Assembly: GCF_043195095.1 (NCBI RefSeq)
Contig: NZ_JBAFWN010000001.1
Origin: NCEH01 sp043195095
GTDB lineage: Bacteria; Pseudomonadota; Alphaproteobacteria; Rhizobiales; Xanthobacteraceae
Direction: 5' to 3' (one strand)
DNA: 64,000 nucleotides
Shown piece by piece: positions 49,978 through 58,420 of the stretch (position 1 is the stretch's first letter; every line of letters begins with the position of its first letter). A program made the position numbers and the translations under genes. The notes under the pieces were generated by a model. That model worked only from the letters and a program-made list of their open reading frames with translations. It did no database searches and had not been told where the DNA came from.

Positions 49978-51630
49978 ATGACAGCAAGCGTGAATACATT
50001 CGACGGTCCCGCCGGTGGGATCGGCATTCTGGACCGCGAGCGGATCGTCGCCCGGCCCGGCTTCAATCGCTGGCTGGTGCCCCCGGCGGCGCTGGCGATC
50101 CATCTGTGCATCGGCATGGCGTACGGTTTCAGCGTGTTCTGGCTTCCGCTGTCGCGCGCCATTGGCGTCAACCAGCCGGTCGCCTGTCCGAACATGAGCC
50201 TAGCCAGCGCGCTGTTCACCACCACATGCGATTGGCGCGTTGCCGACCTTGGATGGATGTACACGCTGTTCTTCGTCCTGCTGGGCTCCTCGGCCGCCCT
50301 GTGGGGCGGCTGGCTGGAGCGCGCCGGCCCGCGCAAGGCGGGCGTCGTCTCCGCCTGTTGCTGGTGCGGCGGCATCGCGCTGGCAGCACTCGGTGTCCTG
50401 ATGCACCAATTGTGGCTAATGTGGATCGGCGCAGGTGTGATCGGCGGCATCGGCCTCGGGCTCGGCTATATTTCGCCGGTGTCGACGCTGATCAAATGGT
50501 TTCCGGACCGGCGCGGCATGGCCACCGGCATGGCCATCATGGGGTTCGGCGGCGGCGCGATGATCGGCGCCCCGCTCGCCAACATGCTGATGAATGCCTT
50601 CAAGACCTCCACCTCCGTGGGCGTGTGGCAAACCTTCCTGGTGATGGCCGGCATCTATTTCGTATTCATGATGGCCGGGGCCTTCGGCTATCGCATTCCG
50701 CCGGCGGGATGGCGCCCCGAGGGCTGGACCGCACCGGCCGCCAAGTCTTCCATGATCACCCATCGCAACGTCCATCTGCGCGACGCGCACAAGACGCCGC
50801 AATTCTGGCTGATCTGGGCGGTGCTCTGCCTCAACGTCTCGGCGGGTATCGGTGTCATCGGCATGGCCTCGCCCATGCTTCAGGAAATCTTCGGCGGCCG
50901 TCTGGTTGGCCATCCGGAATTGTCCTTCACGCAGCTCGATTCCGGGCAGAAAGCCGCCATCGCGGCCATTGCCGCGGGCTTCGCCGGCCTGCTGTCGCTG
51001 TTCAATATCGGCGGCCGGTTCTTCTGGGCCTCGATGTCGGACAAGATCGGGCGCAAGAACACTTATTACACCTTCTTCATCCTCGGCATTGCCCTCTACG
51101 CGCTCGCGCCGTCGGCCGCGCACATGGGAAGTCAGGCGCTGTTCGTGGCGATCCTGTGCGTGATCGTATCCATGTATGGCGGCGGCTTCGCCACCGTGCC
51201 GGCCTATCTCGCGGATGTGTTCGGCACCCAGTTCGTGGGGGCGATCCACGGTCGCCTGCTCACCGCCTGGGCCACGGCCGGCATCATCGGCCCGGTTGTT
51301 GTGAACTATATCCGCGAATTCCAGATCAATGCCGGCATTCCGCGCGATCAGGTCTACGATTTTACCATGTATATCCTGGCGGGAATGCTGGTCCTGGGCC
51401 TGATCGCCAACATGCTGGTGCGCCCGCTGCCCGAACGCTGGTTCATGAGCGACGCCGAGGTCGCCGCGCTCCAGGCGAAGGCGGTTTCCAAGGATGCCGG
51501 GCCGAGCGGTTCGTTCGGCATCGGCAAAGGCGGCCTGGACGGCAAGGCGGCCCTGGCCTGGGCAGCCGTCGGCATCCCGATGATCTGGGGCATCTGGCTC
51601 ACGCTCAAGAGCGCCGCTGCCCTCTTCTGA
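49978..51630 (+). CDS. MFS transporter, oxalate/formate antiporter (OFA) family
   Basis: 550 residues, longer than OxlT (about 420) because of an N-terminal extension, an insertion after helix 2 (VACPNMSLASALFTTTCDWR) and a C-terminal extension ending in an extra hydrophobic segment (AWAAVGIPMIWGIWLTLKSA). Core motifs: YISPVSTLIKWFPDRRGMAT and SLFNIGGRFFWASMSDKIGR. GGGGAAG precedes the ATG. OFA carriers exchange or import mono- and dicarboxylates; the two long-form relatives I know are annotated as oxalate/formate or putative monocarboxylate carriers. Regulation by the upstream two-component pair through sigma-54 suggests an extracellular carboxylate is both ligand and cargo. Confidence 0.88.
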   Translation: MTASVNTFDGPAGGIGILDRERIVARPGFNRWLVPPAALAIHLCIGMAYGFSVFWLPLSRAIGVNQPVACPNMSLASALFTTTCDWRVADLGWMYTLFFVLLGSSAALWGGWLERAGPRKAGVVSACCWCGGIALAALGVLMHQLWLMWIGAGVIGGIGLGLGYISPVSTLIKWFPDRRGMATGMAIMGFGGGAMIGAPLANMLMNAFKTSTSVGVWQTFLVMAGIYFVFMMAGAFGYRIPPAGWRPEGWTAPAAKSSMITHRNVHLRDAHKTPQFWLIWAVLCLNVSAGIGVIGMASPMLQEIFGGRLVGHPELSFTQLDSGQKAAIAAIAAGFAGLLSLFNIGGRFFWASMSDKIGRKNTYYTFFILGIALYALAPSAAHMGSQALFVAILCVIVSMYGGGFATVPAYLADVFGTQFVGAIHGRLLTAWATAGIIGPVVVNYIREFQINAGIPRDQVYDFTMYILAGMLVLGLIANMLVRPLPERWFMSDAEVAALQAKAVSKDAGPSGSFGIGKGGLDGKAALAWAAVGIPMIWGIWLTLKSAAALF

Positions 51631-51770
51631 GCGATATTGCGACGACGGCCCCGAGCCGGGCCGCCTTCGTCGGCTGCACCTGAACCCTCTCCCCCTGCGG
51701 CCGGCGCCGCAGGGGCTTTCTCTCGCGATTGCGTTGGTGTGGCTGGATGCAGGCCTCCGGCCATCCGCCT

Positions 51771-53135
51771 TCAGGCCGCGGTGCGGATCGTCGCGGCCTC
51801 TCCTTCAAGCACCACAGGGCGATCGAGCAACGTATCGGGGTCGACCTGTCCGGCCAGCGCACGGGCGAGCTGGTCCGCGTTCAGTTCGCCTTCCCAGCGC
51901 GCAACCACGATGGTTGCCACTGCATTGCCGATGAAGTTGGTGATGGCGCGGCATTCCGACATGAAGCGGTCGATACCGAGAATGAGCGCCATGCCGGCCA
52001 CCGGCACCGCCGGCACCACCGAGAGCGTCGCCGCAAGAGTGATGAAGCCCGCCCCTGTAATGCCGGCCGCGCCCTTCGAGCTGAGCATCGCCACCAGCAG
52101 CAGGATCACCTGGTCGGTCAGGCTGAGGTCGATGCCCGTAGCCTGGGCGATGAACAGCGCCGCCAGCGTCATATAGATGTTGGTGCCGTCGAGGTTGAAC
52201 GAATAGCCGGTGGGGATCACCAGCCCCACCACCGACTTGGCACAGCCGGCGCGCTCCATCTTCTCCATCAGGCTGGGAAGCGCCGCCTCGGAAGAAGACG
52301 TGCCGAGCACCAGCAGCAATTCTTCCTTAATGTAGCGCAGCAGCGCGAGAATGGAGAAGCCGTTGTAGCGCGCCACCGCACCCAGCACGATGAACACGAA
52401 CAGGAAGGAGGTCAGGTAGAAAGTGCCGACCAACATGGCGAGGTTCGCCACCGAGCCGATGCCATACTTGCCGATGGTGAAGGCCATGGCGCCAAACGCG
52501 CCGATGGGCGCGGTCTTCATCAGGATCGCCACCAGGCGGAACATGGCCTGCGAGAGCGAGTTCAGCACGTTCATCACCGGCTCGCCGCGATCGCCGATGG
52601 CGGCGAGGGCGATGCCGAACAGGACCGCGAAGAACAGCACCTGGAGAATGTCGCCCGAGGCCAGCGCGCTGATCGGCGTGTTCGGAATGATGGCCATCAG
52701 GAAGCCGACGATGGTCTGGTCGTGGGCCTTGCTGGTGTAGTTCGCGACCGCCTTGGGATCGAGGCTCGCGGGATCAATATGCAGTCCGGCGCCCGGCTGA
52801 ACCACATTGCCCACGATCAGGCCGATGACCAGCGCCAGGGTGGAGAAGGTGAGGAAATAGATCATCGCCTTGCCGGCCACCCGGCCCACCTTGCCGAGAT
52901 CGCGCATGCCGGCAATGCCGGTGACGACGGTGAGGAAGATCACCGGCGCGATGATCATCTTCACCAGCTTGATGAAGGCATCGCCCAGCGGCTTCAGGTC
53001 GGTGGCGAGGCTCGGATAGAAATGTCCGAGCAGGATGCCGGCGGCGATCGCCAGCAGCACCTGGAAATAGAGGTGGCGATAGAATTTGCGATGCGCGGCC
53101 GGAGCCGGCGTGGCGGGGACGGTGGCGGGTTTCAT
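51771..53135 (-). CDS. dctA: C4-dicarboxylate transport protein DctA
   Basis: 454 residues; ATG 53135 has AGAGGAA at good spacing. DAACS-family symporter importing succinate, fumarate and malate with protons or Na+. Motifs: FIKLVKMIIAPVIFLTVVTG, the serine-rich re-entrant loop LGTSSSEAALPSLMEKM and GYSFNLDGTNIYMTLAALFI, SSKGAAGITGAGFI. Divergent from dctB; a sigma-54 promoter and two DctD-type dyads lie in between, the classical rhizobial arrangement. Confidence 0.97.
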   Translation of the reverse strand: MKPATVPATPAPAAHRKFYRHLYFQVLLAIAAGILLGHFYPSLATDLKPLGDAFIKLVKMIIAPVIFLTVVTGIAGMRDLGKVGRVAGKAMIYFLTFSTLALVIGLIVGNVVQPGAGLHIDPASLDPKAVANYTSKAHDQTIVGFLMAIIPNTPISALASGDILQVLFFAVLFGIALAAIGDRGEPVMNVLNSLSQAMFRLVAILMKTAPIGAFGAMAFTIGKYGIGSVANLAMLVGTFYLTSFLFVFIVLGAVARYNGFSILALLRYIKEELLLVLGTSSSEAALPSLMEKMERAGCAKSVVGLVIPTGYSFNLDGTNIYMTLAALFIAQATGIDLSLTDQVILLLVAMLSSKGAAGITGAGFITLAATLSVVPAVPVAGMALILGIDRFMSECRAITNFIGNAVATIVVARWEGELNADQLARALAGQVDPDTLLDRPVVLEGEAATIRTAA

Positions 53136-53244
53136 GTGGTTTCCTCTCGCATTGACCATCGGCGCCTCTTTCCGCGGGCGGCGTTCTGGAACCTTGATGG
53201 TGGTGTCAGGGGCCCGGCGCGCATCCACGCCGTGAAGAGCCCCG

Positions 53245-53260
53245 CGCAAGACGCATGCCA
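53245..53260 (-). promoter_or_regulatory. Sigma-54 promoter of dctA
   Basis: On the minus strand TGGCATG-CGTC-TTGCG fits TGGCAYR-N4-TTGCW except the last base; 110 bp upstream of the dctA ATG. Confidence 0.8.
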
Positions 53261-53344
53261 GCCCCAGCCGCCACGAGGGACTCCCGCAACATATTGAAAC
53301 GAAAGGTCTTTGAGTCCTTTGCCCTCAGCCGGGCTCGACGCCGA

Positions 53345-53392
53345 GTGCGGATTGATGCACAATGCCTTTTCTGAACGTGCGGAAATCCGCAC
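53345..53392. promoter_or_regulatory. DctD upstream activator sites
   Basis: GTGCGGAAATCCGCAC (53377-53392) is a perfect 16-bp dyad, and GTGCGGATTGATGCAC (53345-53360) an imperfect one. Centres are 32 bp apart, about 100 and 130 bp upstream of the -24 element of dctA. The perfect dyad abuts the dctB ribosome binding site. Confidence 0.8.
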
Positions 53393-53405
53393 AAATGGAG
53401 ACGAC

Positions 53406-55247
53406 ATGGCGGCGTTCGCGTGGCGCGCGACGGGACGGACGGCAACCAGGGAACGCACCGTGCGGCGGCTCTGCGGGGCCGCGCTGGTGCTCCTCGTCCT
53501 CATCGCCGTGGATCGCCTGGCGGCCTATGTGGGGGCCCATTGGGCGCTCTCCCAATTGCAGACCGATGCGGATGCGGCTGCGCTATTGCGGGTTGCGGTG
53601 ATCCGGAGCGAGATCGAGAAGCAACGCACCCTGCCGGTTGTGCTCTCCCAGGATCCCGACGTTCGGGCGACGCTGGAACACCCTGACACCACTCGCCTTG
53701 CCGCGCTCGACGTCAAATTTGCGGGGCTGGCGGCCGGCACGCGGACCGGCGCGATCTATCTGCTCGACGTCACCGGCCTGACCATTGCCGCGAGCAATGC
53801 GGGAACTTCGGCGAGTTTCGTGGGCTCAAATTATGCGTTTCGGCCCTATTTCCGCACGGCGATGGCAGATGGCAGCGCCGAACATTTCGCCTTCGGCACC
53901 GTGAGCCGGCAACCCGGCTTTTATCTCACCCGACGCATCGACGGACCCTCCGGTCCGCTCGGCGTGCTGGTGGTCAAGGCCGAGTTCGAGGCGATCGAGG
54001 ACCAGTGGCGCCAGTTCGCGGAGCCGACCTTCGTTACCGACGACCGGGCGATCGTCCTCATCTCCAGCGTCCCGGCCTGGCGCTTCCGGGCGATCGCGCC
54101 CATCGCGCCGGAGCGGCGGGAGGAATTGCGGGCGAGCCTCCAGTTCGGCGATGCGACGCTCGACCTTCTGCCCATCGTTCGCGATCCCGCCATGGCGGGG
54201 CTGGTGCGCGCCGCCCTTCCCGGCCAGCGCAAGCCGCGCCTGTTCGTGGAGGCCTCCGCCCCGGTGCCGACCACCGGCTGGACGCTGAACGTGCTCGCGC
54301 CCGCCGATGCCGCCATGAGCCTTGCCACAGGCGCCGCGCGCGTGCTGGCGGTGCTCGTGGCATTGCTCGGCCTCGGCCTCGGCGCGCTCGCCCTCTCCCG
54401 CCGCGCACGGCGCCTGGAGGATGCGGCCCGGCAGGCGGCGGCACGGCGCCAGCTGGAGGAGCGGGTGGCCGAACGCACCGCGGAATTGAGCCACGCCAAC
54501 ATCCGCCTCCATGACGAGATGGAGGAGCGCCGGCGCACCCAGAACGCGCTCGACGGGCTGAAGGACGACCTTGTCCAGGCCAGCAAGCTTGCCGTGCTCG
54601 GCCAGATCGCGGCCTCGGTGGCCCATGAGGTGAACCAGCCGGTGGCCGCGATCCGCACGTTTGCGGAAAATTCCGAACTTTTCCTCGATCGCGGCGATAC
54701 CCAGGCGGCGCGTGCCAATCTCGCCACCATCGCCGCCCTCACCGACCGCATCGGCGCCATCACCGGCGAGTTGCGCGCCTTCGCCCGCAAGGCGGAGGGC
54801 CGGCTGGAGAGCGTGCCGCTGCGCGCCGCCGTCGACGGGGCGCTGCTGCTGGTGGGGCATCGCCTGACCCAACAGGCGGTGGGCATCGAGATCGCGATCG
54901 CGGACGACGATCTGTGCGTAAGCGCCGAGCGGGTGCGCCTGGAGCAGGTGTTCGTCAATCTGCTGCAAAATGCGCTCGAAGCCCTGGACGGGCGGGCCGG
55001 CGGGACGATCCGCATCCAGGCCGAGGCCGCCGCCGACCAGGTGCGCGTGGAGGTCGCGGACAATGGCCCCGGCCTACCGCCGCACGTGATGGAAGCCCTG
55101 TTCATGCCCTTCACCACCACCAAGGCGCAGGGCCTCGGGCTCGGCCTTGTGATCTCGCACGACATCGTCGCCGAATTCGGCGGCACCCTTGCCGTCGAAA
55201 ACCGTCACGGCGCGGTCTTCACCCTCACCTTGCCAAGGGCGCCCTGA
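53406..55247 (+). CDS. dctB: C4-dicarboxylate sensor kinase DctB
   Basis: 613 residues from ATG 53406 (TGGAGA upstream). First membrane segment at about 23-40, periplasmic cache domain with the dicarboxylate-pocket segment YAFRPYFRTAM and LTRRIDGPSGPLGVLVVKAE, second membrane segment at about 308-330, coiled coil with EERVAERTAEL, phospho-acceptor His407 in SVAHEVNQPVAAIRT, and ATPase motifs NLLQNALEAL, VADNGPGLP and GLGLGLVIS. Phosphorylates DctD. Its stop overlaps the dctD start (TGATG). Confidence 0.96.
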   Translation: MAAFAWRATGRTATRERTVRRLCGAALVLLVLIAVDRLAAYVGAHWALSQLQTDADAAALLRVAVIRSEIEKQRTLPVVLSQDPDVRATLEHPDTTRLAALDVKFAGLAAGTRTGAIYLLDVTGLTIAASNAGTSASFVGSNYAFRPYFRTAMADGSAEHFAFGTVSRQPGFYLTRRIDGPSGPLGVLVVKAEFEAIEDQWRQFAEPTFVTDDRAIVLISSVPAWRFRAIAPIAPERREELRASLQFGDATLDLLPIVRDPAMAGLVRAALPGQRKPRLFVEASAPVPTTGWTLNVLAPADAAMSLATGAARVLAVLVALLGLGLGALALSRRARRLEDAARQAAARRQLEERVAERTAELSHANIRLHDEMEERRRTQNALDGLKDDLVQASKLAVLGQIAASVAHEVNQPVAAIRTFAENSELFLDRGDTQAARANLATIAALTDRIGAITGELRAFARKAEGRLESVPLRAAVDGALLLVGHRLTQQAVGIEIAIADDDLCVSAERVRLEQVFVNLLQNALEALDGRAGGTIRIQAEAAADQVRVEVADNGPGLPPHVMEALFMPFTTTKAQGLGLGLVISHDIVAEFGGTLAVENRHGAVFTLTLPRAP

Positions 55248-56608
55248 TGGATGTGGCCTTCATCGACGACGACGACATCCTGCGCGCTGCCAACGTCCAG
55301 GCGCTGATGCTGGCCGGCCTCTCGGTCGCGCCCTTCGCCTCCGGCGCGGCGGCGCTCGAAGCCATCGACGCCGGCTTTCCCGGCGTGGTGGTCAGCGACG
55401 TGCGCATGCCGGGCATGGATGGCCTGGAACTCTTCCGCCGCCTGCGCAAGATCGACCCGGACCTGCCGGTGATCCTGATTACCGGCCACGGCGACATCGC
55501 CATGGCGGTGGATGCCATGCGCGAGGGCGCCTATGATTTTCTCGCCAAGCCCTATGCCGGCGAGCGCTTGCTCGGCGCGGTGCGGCACGCGCGCGAGAAG
55601 CGTCGCCTGGTGTTGGAGAACCGCGAGCTGCGGCGGCGCGCGGAAGCGGCGAGCGAGGACCTGCCCTTGCTGGGCGAGACCGCCGAAATGGCGCGCCTGC
55701 GCCAGACCCTGCGCCAGCTCGCCGACGCCGATGTGGACGTGTTGGTGGAAGGCGAGACCGGCAGCGGCAAGGAGGTGGTGGCCAATGCCCTGCATCGCCT
55801 CAGCCGGCGCGCCGCCCGCCCATTCGTGGCGGTGAATTGTGGCGCGCTGCCGGAAAGCGTGATCGAGAGCGAACTTTTCGGCCACGAGGCCGGCGCCTTC
55901 ACCGGCGCCCTGAAGAAGCGTGTGGGACGCATCGAGCATGCCCACGGCGGCACGCTGTTCCTGGACGAGATCGAGGCCATGTCGCCGGCGCTCCAGGTGA
56001 AGCTGCTGCGCGTGCTGGAGGCGCGCGAGATCACTCCGCTCGGCACCAATGAGGTGCGCCGCGTGGACATCCGCGTGGTCGCCGCGGCCAAGGTCAATCT
56101 CCAGGCCCTGGTGCGGCAGGGTACGTTCCGGGAAGATTTATATTATCGCCTGCACGTGGCGACCCTGCACATTCCGCCGCTGCGGGAGCGGCGTGCGGAC
56201 GTGGCGCTGTTGTTCGGCCATTTCCTCGCGCTCGCCTGCGCCCGCTTCCAGCGCGAGCCGGTGCAGATCGGCGAAAGCGTGCGGCGCCATCTCGATACCC
56301 ACGACTGGCCGGGCAACGTGCGCGAGCTGGTGCATTATGCCGAGCGCGTGGCCCTGGGCCTGGTCGCCAATCCAGCACCGCCGGCCGGCTCGGGAGACCG
56401 GGCACCCCTGCCCGAGCGCATGGAGGCGTTCGAGGCCGGCGAAATCCGCGCGGCGCTGGCGGAATACTGTGGCGACGTGCAGGCGGCGGTGAAGGCGCTC
56501 GGCATTCCCCGCAAGACCTTCTACGACAAGCTGCGCCGCCACGGCATCGACCAGGCGGCCTATCGCACCGGCCGGGTGCCGGCGCCCGCCCCCGTGTCCG
56601 CGCGATAG
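55247..56608 (+). CDS. dctD: C4-dicarboxylate response regulator DctD
   Basis: 453 residues. Receiver with Asp51 (VVVSDVRMPGMDG), AAA+ domain with GETGSGKEVVANALH, canonical GAFTGA loop, Walker B GTLFLDEIEAMS, and Fis-type helix-turn-helix at the C-terminus (VKALGIPRKTFYDKLRRHG). Activates dctA from sigma-54 promoters. Pro/Ala tail after residue 440. Convergent with thiE about 35 bp on. Confidence 0.96.
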   Translation: MDVAFIDDDDILRAANVQALMLAGLSVAPFASGAAALEAIDAGFPGVVVSDVRMPGMDGLELFRRLRKIDPDLPVILITGHGDIAMAVDAMREGAYDFLAKPYAGERLLGAVRHAREKRRLVLENRELRRRAEAASEDLPLLGETAEMARLRQTLRQLADADVDVLVEGETGSGKEVVANALHRLSRRAARPFVAVNCGALPESVIESELFGHEAGAFTGALKKRVGRIEHAHGGTLFLDEIEAMSPALQVKLLRVLEAREITPLGTNEVRRVDIRVVAAAKVNLQALVRQGTFREDLYYRLHVATLHIPPLRERRADVALLFGHFLALACARFQREPVQIGESVRRHLDTHDWPGNVRELVHYAERVALGLVANPAPPAGSGDRAPLPERMEAFEAGEIRAALAEYCGDVQAAVKALGIPRKTFYDKLRRHGIDQAAYRTGRVPAPAPVSAR

Positions 56609-56642
56609 GTCTGGCGGGGCAACCAATCCCACGCTTCTTATC

Positions 56643-57266
56643 TCAGGGCGTTTTGCCCCAGGCGCGGCACAAGGCGCGCATCTCTTCCGCCGGATCGGCG
56701 GCGCGCATTATGGCGCCCATGACGGCGATGCCCGCCACGCCCGCCGCCTGGCACGGGCCGACCGTGTCCGGTTCGATCCCGCCGAGGGCAAGGACCGGAA
56801 CCGATGTCGCGGCAACCCGCGCCCGCAGGCCCGCTTCACCCAGCGCCGGCCCGTATCCGGGCTTCGAGCGCGTCTCGAAGGCGGGGCTGGCGATGAGATA
56901 CGTAAGACACCGCGCATCGGCTCCCGCCACCTCGGCCAGCGTATGGGTGGACAGGCCGATGAGCGCGCCGGGCCCCAGGCGCGATCGCGCTTGGCCGACA
57001 TCCGAGCCCGCCGGCAGATGGACACCGTCCACCCCTGCTTCCACCGCAAGGTCGAACGCCCCATGCAGCGTCACGCGCCCGCCGAAGGGAAAGGCGAGCG
57101 TCAGCAGGGTGCGGGCGAGCGCGATCTGCTCGGCCTGCGGCAAGTCCTTCTCGCGCACGCTGATCCAGCGGCAGCCGCCTTCCAGCGCCGCCGCCACCAC
57201 CTCGGGCAGCGGGGCACGCGCCTGCGTGCGGTCGGTGATCAGCAGGATGGGCGGCTGCGGCAGCAT
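56643..57266 (-). CDS. thiE: Thiamine phosphate synthase (ThiE)
   Basis: 207 residues; ATG 57266 follows GGGGAGA, and the longer open frame is discarded. Joins HMP-pyrophosphate and thiazole phosphate. Segments: ILLITDRTQ, CRWISVREKDL, GVHLPAGSD, GLSTHTLAE, and the C-terminal phosphate loop VLALGGIEPDTVGPCQAAGV. A TenI-like isomerase has the same fold, but Arg/Lys of VREKDL and the position after thiG favour ThiE. Last gene of the riboswitch-controlled operon, 32 bp after thiG. Confidence 0.9.
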   Translation of the reverse strand: MLPQPPILLITDRTQARAPLPEVVAAALEGGCRWISVREKDLPQAEQIALARTLLTLAFPFGGRVTLHGAFDLAVEAGVDGVHLPAGSDVGQARSRLGPGALIGLSTHTLAEVAGADARCLTYLIASPAFETRSKPGYGPALGEAGLRARVAATSVPVLALGGIEPDTVGPCQAAGVAGIAVMGAIMRAADPAEEMRALCRAWGKTP

Positions 57267-57298
57267 GGATTCTCCCCGCCGCAGCCTAGCCCAGGCCC

Positions 57299-58108
57299 TC
57301 AGGTGCCGACGAGGCCGAATTCCGGGCTGGAAGCTTCCGCATGCAGCTTCTTGGGGATACGCCCCGACAGCCGGGCGAGCCGTCCGCCATCCACCGCATG
57401 GCGGAATGCGGCGGCCATGCGCACCGGATCGTGCGCCTTGGAGACCGCCGTATTGAGCAGCACCGCCGCGCATCCGAGCTCCATGGCGAGCGCCGCATCG
57501 GAAGCCGTGCCGATGCCGGCGTCCAGCACCACCGGAACCGGGGAGCGGGCGCAGATCAGCTCGATCATGTGCGGGTTGGCAATGCCGAGCCCGGTGCCGA
57601 TCATGGAGCCGAGCGGCATCACGGTGGCGGCGCCGAGGTCCGCCAGCTTCTGGCAGGTGACGGGATCATCGTTGCAATAGGGCAGCACGACGAAGCCGCG
57701 ATTGACCAGATCCTCGGTGGCCTTCAGCAGTTCCTCCACGTTCGGATAGAGCAGTTCGCGATCGCCGATCACTTCCAGCTTCACCCAATTGGTCTCCAGC
57801 GCCTCGCGCGCCAGCTCGGCGGTGAGCACCGCATCCTTCGCGGTCTGACAGCCGGCCGTGTTTGGCAGGATGTGCACGCGGCCGGAGAGCAGGTCGGTCA
57901 GGCTCTCCTCATAGCTCGCAAGGCTGATCCGGCGGATCGAGGCGGTGGCCATCTCCGCGCCCGAGGCGGCGAGCGCATCGAGGAACACCTTCTGGTTCGG
58001 ATAGCCCGCCGTGCCCAGGAACAGGCGCGAATTGAAGCTGCGCCCGGCGATCACCAGCGGGTCGGCATTTGGGGCGGCGGCGGAGTTCAGGGAAGCATTC
58101 ATGGTCAT
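57299..58108 (-). CDS. thiG: Thiazole synthase (ThiG)
   Basis: 269 residues. Forms the thiazole phosphate from deoxyxylulose phosphate, dehydroglycine and ThiS thiocarboxylate. Schiff-base Lys110 in NWVKLEVIGD; other conserved parts are SRLFLGTAGYPN, LPNTAGCQTAKDAVLTAELA, FVVLPYCNDDPVTCQKL, MPLGSMIGTGLGI and VLDAGIGTASDAALAMELG. Starts with MTM (ATG 58108; a second ATG two codons later). Between it and thiS lie two GGCGGCT/AGCCGCC hairpins. Confidence 0.96.
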   Translation of the reverse strand: MTMNASLNSAAAPNADPLVIAGRSFNSRLFLGTAGYPNQKVFLDALAASGAEMATASIRRISLASYEESLTDLLSGRVHILPNTAGCQTAKDAVLTAELAREALETNWVKLEVIGDRELLYPNVEELLKATEDLVNRGFVVLPYCNDDPVTCQKLADLGAATVMPLGSMIGTGLGIANPHMIELICARSPVPVVLDAGIGTASDAALAMELGCAAVLLNTAVSKAHDPVRMAAAFRHAVDGGRLARLSGRIPKKLHAEASSPEFGLVGT

Positions 58109-58153
58109 TCTCTTTGCCCGCGCGATGCGGCGGGCGCTAGCCGGTGTCTCGCG

Positions 58154-58202
58154 GGCGGCTCAGCCGCCCTGCTGGCCTTTGTTTGCAGGCGGCTCAGCCG
58201 CC
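58154..58202. repeat. Duplicated GGCGGCT-C-AGCCGCC hairpin between thiS and thiG
   Basis: The same 15-bp palindrome occurs at 58154-58168 and 58188-58202. The right copy contains the thiS stop codon; the left one looks like a duplicate of the thiS 3' end (KQGG stop region). May act as an intercistronic stem or attenuator. Confidence 0.75.
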
Positions 58203-58418
58203 TTGCTTGGCCTGGATGATTTCCACTGCGTCGCCCGAGACGAGCTTGTGCTCGGCCCAGCGGGCGCGCGGCAGGACGGCGCCGTTCAGCGCCACGGCAA
58301 TGCCCTTGCGGGCCGCATCCACGCCCTTCTGATCCAGAAGATCGGCGATGGTGGCAACCGCGAGGGTTTCGCGCGCGCCATTCACCTGGAGATCGAGCAG
58401 GGTTTCGGTTTCCATCAT
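58194..58418 (-). CDS. thiS: Sulfur carrier protein ThiS
   Basis: 74 residues from ATG 58418 (a GTG two codons upstream and an ATG one codon downstream are alternatives). Ubiquitin-like fold ending in the required Gly-Gly (IQAKQGG). Motifs: LDLQVNGARETL, GIAVALNGAVLPRARWAE, SGDAVEIIQAKQGG. The C-terminal thiocarboxylate donates sulfur to ThiG. The start almost touches the thiO stop (58421). Confidence 0.95.
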   Translation of the reverse strand: MMETETLLDLQVNGARETLAVATIADLLDQKGVDAARKGIAVALNGAVLPRARWAEHKLVSGDAVEIIQAKQGG

Positions 58419-58420
58419 CC

